From Xanthoparmelia taractica (lineage: Eukaryota > Ascomycota > Lecanoromycetes > Lecanorales > Parmeliaceae), in the NCBI GenBank assembly GCA_033085395.1, contig JANQBS010000289.1, positions 1-46,216 on the forward strand: a DNA stretch of 46,216 nucleotides. The letters are read 5' to 3'. The position numbers were made by a program, and so were the translations under genes. The stretch's first letter is position 1, and the number at the start of each line of letters is the position of its first letter. The notes below the pieces were generated by a model, which was given only the letters and a program-made list of their open reading frames with translations, was not told the origin of the DNA and did no database searches. Below, piece by piece: positions 10,276 to 19,323 of this stretch.

Positions 10276-12803
10276 ATGGAATACATTGAAGTACTCGTGA
10301 ACCCCGCAAACCCCGACCTCGACATTATCTTTGTCCATGGGCTGAACCCAAAGGGACAAGAACACCATGCCAGGAGAACCTGGACTCACAGCGGAGATGA
10401 CTCCCACCCAGCAGTTTTCTGGCCGCAGGCGCTCCTGCCAGAGTCCGTACCCTCAGCACGTATTCTCCTTTTCGCCTACAACTCCAGTATCTTGGCAAAT
10501 GCATCTAATGCCCCAGTTCACGGTCACGCAAACACACTACTGAACAGGTTCTACAATAAGCGTCGCGATGAGAACGAGAAACACAGACCGATTATCTTCA
10601 TAACACACTCACTTGGCGGGCTCCTGGTGAAGCAAGCGCTCGTCGAAGCCAAGATCAACCCGCTATACAGTTGTATCAAAGCGTCGACATATGGTCTAGT
10701 GTTCTTCGCAACACCTCATAGCGGCGGAAACGGAGCCAGTGTTGCGGATTCTGCGGCGAAACTGTGCAGCGCACTGACGGGCCAAGCCAAAAATTCGCTG
10801 CTTGAAACATTGGAGAAAGCCTCGTTGCTAAATGAGATTTCAAAAGATCACTTTAGGCCTCAGATCGGGGATTATGAAGTTCTCACTTTTATGGAAACAC
10901 GTATGATGAATGTCAAATTTCGACGGTGGAGGTTTATGCCGCAGATTACAAGCATGGCGAGTCGCCTATTACCAGGGAAGGGCGACTTTGCTGACTCAAA
11001 GGCAGTACATCGTTGACATGGCATCGGCCAAGCTTGGAGCACCTCGAGAGACTGCACTTGGACTAGATCGCAATCATTCGGAGATTTGTAAGTTCCTCGG
11101 AAGAGATGATCGCGCGTATCAAGGGGTTGAGCCAAATTTGAGAGCTATGGCGGAGAGTTCCCGCGGCCACAACGTACAATGTGATCATAGGACAATTACC
11201 CGTACGTAAGGGACCTTAAAAGAACACATAATTCGGGACCTGCTGGCTGGATGGACCTTGTACTGAGTGTCTTTCGTAGCACAACGGACAGTATCCGGCG
11301 CTTTCCCACATGCCAGTAGCGTGCCTGGGGCGCCCCCAAGCTTCATTGGTCTTCCCAATCGAGAGCACCATGTAAATCTACTACGGCGTTGCAATCCATT
11401 TGTTGGAAGGGAGGCATTGACACGAGATATTTGCAAGACATGGACAGACTGGAATGGTCCGCCACCACGGCGGATATCGCTGTCTGGATTAGGGAGCGTA
11501 GGGTACGCATAGGCTCCTTGCCGGAACATATTCCAAGAGCTGATTCCATCTTCACTCGAGCAGAAAGACACAGTTGAGTCGCTCTATAATCGATCATTTG
11601 GGGCCGCGGCAAATCATCCTTTGGTTGCGAGCTAGTTCCGCGAAGACTCTTCGAGAAGACCTTCTCACGGCCGCATTAGACTTGAAAACAGAATTGCTGC
11701 ATTTCGAATCTCGCAGACTCCCTCTTGGACAAATGACCGGTGAGACTGAAGGGCTCTTGTACAGCTCGGGCACGGGACTGAATTATCTCCTCGATTTGCT
11801 GAAAGCGTGGCTCAGGACGGCTCAAGCTGGCCAGTCCAAGATACTTATCGTCCTGGACGATCCAGACGGTCTCGAGCCATCGGAGCTTTCTGAACTCTCG
11901 GAGTTGATCAGTGGAGACCATATAGAAATCATATACAGCACTAGGGACCCTATGCTGGCGGACCAAACGTCGTACATGTATGCGGCTAACTTTGATGTCC
12001 CACCCTTGGAGCCGAGGGATGCTCAAGATCTCTTTGAGCAGCTCAGGAACCCGCATCCTTCACTCGCACACTTGCGCGATCCGAGCGTTGTAAATGAATC
12101 GGGTTCGCCAGAGCCGGAGATTATTTCCAAGCTTGTTGCGAACGTTGGCCACGTACCAGCAGCAATCGTCAATGCTACCCATTACTTCAAAGACAATTTC
12201 GCCTCTACAAATCCGTACGCCCTGAGTGCATTCCTGGCGAAATGGGAGGGCTCAGAAGCAGTCAAAGGTCGGCTACTGCAGTTCCGCCGGAGGACTTTCA
12301 TCTATCCCCATACGATGCAAGCCTCTTTCGAAGTGTCTACGAGTCGGCTAAAAAGGAGCTTAGATATTGAGGATCCTGTCTTGTACAATTGTTCTCTCTA
12401 TCTGCTTCGCCTTCTAAGTATGGTGGATGTCAACGAATTTGCGAGGAGTGAACTAGAAAGTCTCTGTGCTCTGCTGAGGAGGTTTGTCAGTGTCGAAAAC
12501 ATTGAGCACAAAATTCTGCGCTACCTAAGTAGTGATACAAGTGTTGCTCATCGATGTGTTACAGAGCTCGTTCATGTGTCATTGCTGTCGGACCCGGAGG
12601 GCAAAGGCATTTTGCTCTTGAACGACTTGACCAAAGCATGTGTGTGGCTCACCGTGAAAAGGGATATGGATGAGATAGCCCAGTCTCAGCGAGTGCTTCA
12701 ACAAGTGGCAAAGTTCCTTACTCGAACATGGCCCCGGACCAGTGGAGCCGAGTTAGCCACAGCTTTCGAGGCTCCGGATACCTTATTCGAACAGTTATCA
12801 TGA
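10276..12803 (+). CDS. NLR-like STAND protein: alpha/beta-hydrolase + NB-ARC
   Basis: Four exons: 10276-10931, 11002-11201, 11280-11502, 11564-12803 (2319 nt, 772 aa). Each join keeps frame, and the third rebuilds the Walker A loop exactly. Residues about 1-250 form a DUF676/PGAP1-like hydrolase: DIIFVHGL, nucleophile elbow THSLGG (Ser112; the usual first Gly is Thr), FFATPHSGG (144-151) and LDRNH with the likely catalytic His244. The NB-ARC follows: FVGRE, Walker A GLGSVGKT (355-362), Walker B ILIVLDD (453-459), sensor YSTRD (484-488) and a GLPLA-like GHVPAAI (555-561). A winged-helix-like segment is at about 632-740. The protein stops there: no TPR, WD40 or ankyrin sensor domain is present. 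Fungal proteins of this build are considered innate-immunity/allorecognition receptors; the role here is inferred. ATG 10276 is chosen because the frame upstream offers only GTG. Confidence 0.82.
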
Positions 12804-13045
12804 TCTAGATTTGAAGGATCAAGCCTAAAGCTTGAAAGCCATTGCTAAATCCTAGCTTGTAAGGTAATTCAGGGAAAACAAACTCGGACGGCCTTCCGGC
12901 GCGGGGGGATGTTCTGTAGCCGCAGCGCTGGACCCTTCACTATTCCGCAGGAGAAATAACGGTATATTTGAAAACTCCATCATGCCCAGATCTTGCTTGG
13001 TATGGAACGGCCTGTCTTGTGATTCCGAGGGGATACTGACAAATA

Positions 13046-15858
13046 TCAGGCTGTGGCTAGCTCATCCATCAGAGGCTCCATTGGCAGCTCCATTGGCACA
13101 GGAGCGCGTTCCTTTTCTTTAGACCCAACGACAGGGATGGCAGGCTCAGTAGTGGGTACACGTGGTGCTCGGCGAAGCAGGATGGCCAGTGACCTTCGCA
13201 CCCTCTGTTGCACCAAACTTTTACTGAGTCGACCTCTCTGCAAATTTTCCCTTGGGAATGTAGGCTTCATTAGAGAAGCCTTTTCTGTGGGTCCGCTTGT
13301 TGCAGATTTTGAAACTTTGAGCTCCTCCGATGACCCACGCCTGTTCAAGATATTTTGTTTGTTGGTTTTCATCTCGGTTTTGACGCCTAAAGATGTCGCG
13401 CTCACAAGGCTCCGAGGATCGTTGCGTGAGTTAATGATGGCAGGAGGTCTGGCATTGTAATGTGGCGCCCTTGCAATTACGTCCGTGGAATCCGAGAGTG
13501 CGCTTTTGCTTGGAGATAGATTTTCATTGCTAGGCCCGTGAAGATCCTCTGGCCCCTCATTTGTAGCAGCTTGTCTTTCATAATCAACACCAGTAGGGCC
13601 GTTTTGCGCATAATCTGTGGCTAGCAAATCGCTGATTGTAGCCCATCGCTGTTCGGCATATGGAAGAAGGTCTTTCAGCGAATCCGAATAGGGCTGGTAT
13701 CGGAGAATCGTACGAATGTTCTCCAGCAACGATAACGCAGCTGACCCCTTCCCCGCGCATACCAACCGGTTACTTAGAATCAGCAACTGTTGCATGATCC
13801 ATTGCGCGGTATCCGGTCCAAGATTGGACTCATCCCAAAATTCGGTCATCAGTCCTTCTGCTACTCGGAGAGCCCTTTCTGGAGGACCCTCCCAAGTCTG
13901 GACCTCTAAAAGTCGCATTTCGACTGCCAAACGGAGCGATCGAGAATAGCTATCTTCTCCGTATACTTTTTTCCCTATTCGCCAATTGCGGCGTACGAGG
14001 TCAATACCATTGTCCAGTCGAGAGACCACGAGGCTCAGCTTTCCCGCACTCATGAGCAGCTCTACCTGGTAAAGATCCGACAGTATGCTCGTCTCTGCAA
14101 GCTCATGTAGCTGTTCCGGAGAATCGAACTCGTCATATTCACTCGATGAATTTGTTTGTTGTTTTTCCCGGCGATATATTATCTTTCTCTTTTTGTACAG
14201 ATACATCGAATGTTCTTCAATATCCGTCAACAATCTCTCCGCTTGTCGCTGATGACCGAGTTGAATGAGCACAGACACTAGCTCAAACTGATACCCCCAA
14301 GGTCGAGTGCTAAGCTGGAGGGAAGAATAATATAGAAACCCTGAGGTCAGAAACTCTTCGGCTTTCTTGAGATGACCAGCTCGCGAGAGATGGTGCCCAT
14401 AAAGGAGGTGATATTTGGGTGGAACTAGTACAGATTTATCCAACATCCCGAAGTTGGCGAGAACACAGCAAAGAGCCGCACGCTCAATTGAGGAGCCGGA
14501 AAACCATGCAACCTCAGCCCAGTCAAGGGCGTAGTTGACAATCTGACTGTTCAATTTACTGTCTCGTGATGCCTCTGCAGCCTTCATCCATTCAACTAGG
14601 AGGTACCCGATCAGACCGTTGGCCCGACATTGTCGTTTTCCTTTCCAGGACAGAAGTCTCGTAATGCGATTGGTAAGCGCAGTTTCGATGCTTGACACCC
14701 CACTGGCAACCTTTTCTTTCAATTCTGCCCAAAGTACCATTATCGTCCACTCGGAACTGTTCGCGGAGGATGGCCATGCTTTTGCAAGCTGAATGAGTTT
14801 GCTATCACCATTCTGGAATCGGTGCGTCAGTATTTGCAGAATCAGCATAACAGTATAGTCTCTGGCATCTTTGAGTACAGTGTGGTTGAGTCGTAAGGTT
14901 TCGAGTGCAAAGGTGCGCGCATGTGTGTAGAACGTCTCTCTGTGTCGTTCTGCAAGCAGGGACACGTCTTTACTTGGCATCTCTAAGAACACATACAGCA
15001 AGTCCATAATGATATCCTCTCCGTCCAGATCATGCCAGGTTGGAACCATCAAGTGTGAGCTAACCGGGTTTTCAGCAACAAGCCAAATTCGCTCGTTGGC
15101 GCGCCTCACTGCGAACGTCGGATATTCAACTCGAATAAGGCCCAAGGACAAAAGTCGACTTTGCAAGGCATTAATACCTTGGTTGTTTGAAGTTTCGCGC
15201 ACAAAAGCATTCAAAAATGAGCAATGAGTAGGTAATCTTTTGTCGCCAAGAGGCCGAAGGATTGGGCCGACCTCACCACTCAGCAGCCAGTGGTTTTGTG
15301 ACGGTTTACCAGAAGCTCTCAATGTAGCAAACCGAAGCAGGTCACGCAAGGATACCCCGTTCGATCCATAAAGGGACAGAAATGATAAAAACTTGGCTTC
15401 GTCACGAGTCGGCGCAAGGTGTTCGGTGCTCCATTCAAGCATAGTCTGTCCGTTCACCAATGGATATGGATAGAACACGGACTCGGACATACTATGGTGG
15501 CTTTCGTGGAGCTCTGATGTAAAAGTCCATACATTCATGATGTCCACTGGGTGCCTTTTGTCAGATTACCATCTATTGTCTTGAGGTCAAGTGACTGTTC
15601 AGCTAGCACATTCCTTGCAGCTGTGTATGATGGCTGGACTGTAAGATGATATACACGAGTAATCGGGACCGCAACAAGCATGTAGAAGCGTATCGAGTTT
15701 CGTTCACGAAAATGCATGCGGCGTAGCAGTGAGAGTTCTTGCAAGGAGCGCTGATAGCCTTGGTCGCTAGTCTGACAGCCAAACAACCCGGCAGTCCGAG
15801 AGTCTCGAGTGCCCTGGTTCTGGTGGTTTGGAATAGGCAAAGTTTTCCGGTCTTCCAT
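13046..15858 (-). CDS. TPR-like helical protein, convergent to the NLR-like gene
   Basis: The main exon is 15546-13046. A likely first exon is 15858-15657, joined by a 110-bp intron (GTGTAT...CAG, branch ATCTGAC 12 nt before the acceptor, phase 1 on both sides), giving 900 aa. Without that exon, translation could start at ATG 15538 (830 aa). The segment after the join (FLSFLSLY ... LLSLGLIRV) resembles the winged-helix part that follows NB-ARC in STAND proteins. The middle is a long run of degenerate helix pairs of TPR character (for example YHLLYGHHLSRAGHLKKAEEFL and LIQLGHQRQAERLL). The last 180 residues are polar, low in complexity and rich in Ser, Arg and Pro. No NB-ARC or enzyme motif is visible. 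Its stop lies 242 bp from the stop of the NLR-like gene on the other strand. Function not recognised; a partner or detached sensor half is a hypothesis. Confidence 0.62.
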
Positions 15859-16358
15859 CAGCGGCACCAAAGCTTGAAGCTTGAATATGCTAAGGTAAGC
15901 ACTTGACTCTTCCCCCTCTCCCCTCTTCCCCTTGTAGGCTGTCACAGGCTGATAGATTTGATGCTTTGACGTAACAAGCACTGAAATGCGGGGGAGGAGG
16001 AGCTCTTGCCGAGTATTCTATCCACCCGGCCCCGCAACTGGAGAGCAATATATAAATCACTTCGAAATCACGATATTCTCCTACCCGTACAGCAATTTAC
16101 TCTCGTATTATTGAGATATCAAGACATTTTTCAGATATAAAAGATAAAGATATCGGAGACAGTTCAACGACAAGTCCAATTGCCGTAAGTTGGAGCCGAA
16201 TGAATGTTATGTTTGCCGATGCCAAGCTAACTGACGTACCTATTTTTCACCCCGCCATGCAGATTCCGCACCTTTTCTGCTGCCTTTGAAACTTTACCAA
16301 TTGAAAGTCCAACTACCAACTCTTCAAAATTCTCCGATAAATTCATCTTCAAATCATT
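15859..16358. promoter_or_regulatory. Divergent promoter region and FDH 5' UTR with intron
   Basis: This lies between the minus-strand TPR-like gene and formate dehydrogenase. TATATAAA at 16049-16056 reads as a TATA box toward formate dehydrogenase. A likely 5'-UTR intron spans 16185-16262 (GTAAGT ... branch GCTAACTGAC ... CATGCAG). CT-rich tracts flank the ATG. Confidence 0.5.
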
Positions 16359-17858
16359 ATGGTATTTGCTCGCTCAATTCCCCGATTCGTGCGCCCTGCT
16401 TCCTTCCTCCTGTCCTCGGGGACTGCTCACCCGGTCAGGCGCGGAGCCTTGGGCGGGGTACGAACGCTGACTGCCACTTCCCGACTACAGGTTGTTCCCA
16501 ATCCTTCAGACACTCGATAACTACTGATAATGCTTGGATTCAGTCCAAAGTCCTCCTTGTCTTGTACGATGTAAGCACATCCCTCCAATTGGACCAAACC
16601 CTGGCTGCCAGAAGCTCTTACTGATTCACATGTTGCAGGGCCACGAGCACGCGAGAGATGTTCCAGAAATGCTCGGGACTACCGAGAATGAACTCGGTAT
16701 CAGAAAGTGGCTTGAGGAGCAGGGTCACACCTTAGTCACTACCTCGGACAAAGAAGGCGAGAACTCCAAGTTCGATCAGGAGCTGGTGGACTCTGAAGTC
16801 ATCATCACTACACCGTGAGTCTTGCGATATTTGAGCGTAAATGGCAGATGAGGGGGATAAGGGTGTTGTCCGACATTCCATTCCAGGACGTTGAGGCTAA
16901 CCGCTCGCTGCTGTCAGCTTCCATCCAGGTTACCTCACCGCCGAACGGCTCGCTAAAGCTAAGAAGCTCAAACTCGCAGTCACCGCCGGCATTGGATCTG
17001 ACCACGTCGACCTCGATGCTGCAAACAAGACCAATGGAGGTATCACCGTCGCTGAAGTGACTGGCTCCAACGTCGTATCTGTGGCGGAGCATGTTGTCAT
17101 GACTATCCTCACCCTTGTTCGCAACTTCGTCCCAGCTCACGAACAAATTGCGGCTGGGGACTGGAACGTCGCCGCTGTTGCTAAGAACGAATATGACCTT
17201 GAGAACAAGGTTGTGGGTACAGTCGCTGTCGGGCGCATTGGCGAGCGTGTGCTGCGAAGATTAAAGCCATTCGATTGCAAGGAGTTGCTGTATTTCGATT
17301 ACCAACCTCTTGCACCTGAGCTTGAAAAGGAGATTGGATGTCGACGCGTGGAAGACTTGGAGGAAATGTTGGCACAATGTGACGTTGTCACCATCAATTG
17401 CCCATTGCACGAGAAGACTCGAGGCATGTTCAACAAGGAGCTGATTTCTAAAATGAAGAAGGGTGAGTTGAACCTCCACCATTCAACCTTCCTGCTAAGT
17501 GCGAAATATAGGTTCATGGCTCGTCAACACCGCTCGCGGTGCTATCGTTGTCAAGGAGGATGTTGCTGAAGCTCTCAAGTCTGGCCACCTCCGTGGTTAC
17601 GGCGGCGACGTTTGGTTCCCACAACCAGCACCTAAAGACCACCCTCTCCGCTACGCCCAGAATCCCCTGGGCGGCGGTAACGCGATGGTCCCTCACATGT
17701 CTGGTACGTCGATTGATGCCCAAGCACGTTATGCGCAGGGCACGAAGGACATCCTCGAATCATATTTCTCCGGAAGACATGATTACAGACCACAGGATCT
17801 GATCATCAAGGATGGAGACTATGCTACCAAGGCATATGGGCAGAGGAACAAGAAATGA
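16359..17858 (+). CDS. FDH: NAD-dependent formate dehydrogenase, mitochondrial-type N-terminus
   Basis: Five exons: 16359-16490, 16544-16570 (only 27 bp), 16639-16814, 16918-17462, 17512-17858 (1227 nt, 408 aa). It oxidises formate to CO2 with NAD+. Family landmarks are ITTPFHPGY, VTAGIGSDHVDL, EVTGSN with the substrate-binding Asn (about 163), the NAD-fold loop GTVAVGRIG (212-220), VTINCPLH, LVNTARG and the catalytic-His region VPHMSGTS. The first 44 residues are rich in Arg, Ser and Ala with no acidic residues, which fits a mitochondrial presequence; many fungal enzymes lack one and are cytosolic. The length is otherwise usual and nothing is broken. The second exon is a micro-exon (nine codons), easily missed by gene callers. 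Confidence 0.96.
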
Positions 17859-18218
17859 GAATCTTGAAGGAGAAGTGGAAAGCTTGAACATGGATATGGG
17901 TAATTTGCAAATCTGGCAGGCTGCATGTATATACCTCTGAGTGGCCTTGACTTTCGAAAAATATCAGTAGCACATGTTATTGTTATCATATCACAAAACA
18001 AGGCATTGACGAAACGTAAAACATACTAAAGCAGGTATAAAAGTATGCCAGACTCTTGTAAAGAAGTTATGTAGGGTTGACATAAACGGTATATCAGCTG
18101 TAGGTTCTTAAGAGGGACTTAGGCAACAAAAAGTCGCGAGCTACTGTTCCTCCCATCCACCACACCATCCCCCCATCAAAACGCCCTTCTACCCATCCAC
18201 CCAAACACCAACCAAACA
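17859..18218. other. FDH 3' region and C/A-rich leader of the next gene
   Basis: No gene. 18149-18218, just before the Mso1-like ATG, is almost entirely C and A with few G, typical of a highly pyrimidine/adenine-biased fungal leader. Confidence 0.5.
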
Positions 18219-18986
18219 ATGTCCTACCTAGGCACCCTCAACTCCCTCCTCACCTCCACAACCACCCGCTACGCCTCCCTCCGCCGCAACCTCACCTCCA
18301 CCTCCGAAGACGACTCCCACATCACCGACCCCGACGACTCCCACGTCTCCCGCGTCCTCCGCGCCTACTACACCGAAAAAGGCCGCCCCTTCCCCGCCTG
18401 GCTCGGCACCGATCCCCGCGAAGCCGCCCGCGCGCAGCAGAAAGAGAATCCGTACGTCGTCACTAGCAGCAGCAGGCCTATGGGCAGTTTACGCGGGGGG
18501 TCGAGGGGGAATGATGCGGGCGCGGCGCAGGGGCAAGGGCAGGGGAGGGGGCTGAGCGATTTGTGGTCTGGTGATTCGCCTGGTGCGGGCTCCCAGTCGC
18601 AGGTAGAAGAGCGGGGGAGTAATAGTAATGGTCTTAGGAGAGCTCCGCTTGGGGGACGACGTTTGGGCGCGCAGGTACCACAGCAGCAGCAGCAGCAGCA
18701 GGAGAGTCTTAATGTGAGGCCGCTGCCTAGTCAGCGCGCGGGGAGCTATCAGACGCAGAATTCGGCATATGCTCAGCAGCAGCAACAGCAGCAGCAGATG
18801 AGGGGTGAGGGGACGGGTAGTCCGGGCCCTGCGCCTGGGAGCTCGGGTGGGAGTGCGCAGGAGAGGTTGAAGGCGAGGTTGGGGAGGGGGGGGTCGACGG
18901 GGTCGGGTGGGGGTGGGCAGGGGCAAGGGCAGGGGCAGGGGAGTTATGCTACGCAGGGGTTGAGTGGGTGGCAAGGGAGGAGGTGA
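18219..18986 (+). CDS. Mso1-like Sec1-binding-domain protein
   Basis: Single exon, 255 aa. Residues about 1-65 (MSYLGTLNSLLTSTTTRY ... DSHVSRVLRAYYTEKGRPFPAWL) match the conserved N-terminal region of fungal proteins with the Mso1 Sec1-binding domain, which help Sec1 and SNAREs drive vesicle fusion at the plasma membrane. The rest is disordered: Gly/Ser/Gln-rich with two glutamine runs from pure CAG tracts (18681-18701 and about 18775-18797) and several GQGQGQ stretches. The coding strand flips from C-rich in the first third to G-rich in the rest. No splice sites are needed. The exocytic role is inferred from the domain. Confidence 0.8.
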   Translation: MSYLGTLNSLLTSTTTRYASLRRNLTSTSEDDSHITDPDDSHVSRVLRAYYTEKGRPFPAWLGTDPREAARAQQKENPYVVTSSSRPMGSLRGGSRGNDAGAAQGQGQGRGLSDLWSGDSPGAGSQSQVEERGSNSNGLRRAPLGGRRLGAQVPQQQQQQQESLNVRPLPSQRAGSYQTQNSAYAQQQQQQQQMRGEGTGSPGPAPGSSGGSAQERLKARLGRGGSTGSGGGGQGQGQGQGSYATQGLSGWQGRR

Positions 18987-19323
18987 GGGGATGGATGTGC
19001 TGGTGGAGTTCGGGGTGGGATTACGTGGCATGGTTTTTAGCGGGTGTAGGGTGTTCTATGAGTTACTCGAGGACTGAGAGTGGAATCTTTATATTGACAT
19101 GAATTCATTTTTGGGTTTTTTTCCTATTGTATGTTCACCATTCGGTCGGTTTGGTCGCAAGGCTGCATCGAGGCCTAGAGTAGTGTACCAGCGCCGGGTA
19201 GCAACCGTAAAATTTTCCAGATCAAATCCATTCGTGTCCACAACTCGGCATTGCCTTTGTTCTTTTCCCAACTTCAGCAAGCCATTGCGCAGGTCACACT
19301 CTGCCGTGGCTCCTGTTCAAGTG

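Noticed and set aside
12804..13045. Missing C-terminal exons of the NLR-like gene
   Set aside because: Only 242 bp remain before the convergent gene, with no open frame or splice signals that would add a repeat domain.
18489..19031. Long minus-strand open frame opposite the Mso1-like gene
   Set aside because: It is a Pro/Leu/Arg low-complexity shadow of the CAG and G-rich tracts; the plus-strand frame has a conserved domain.
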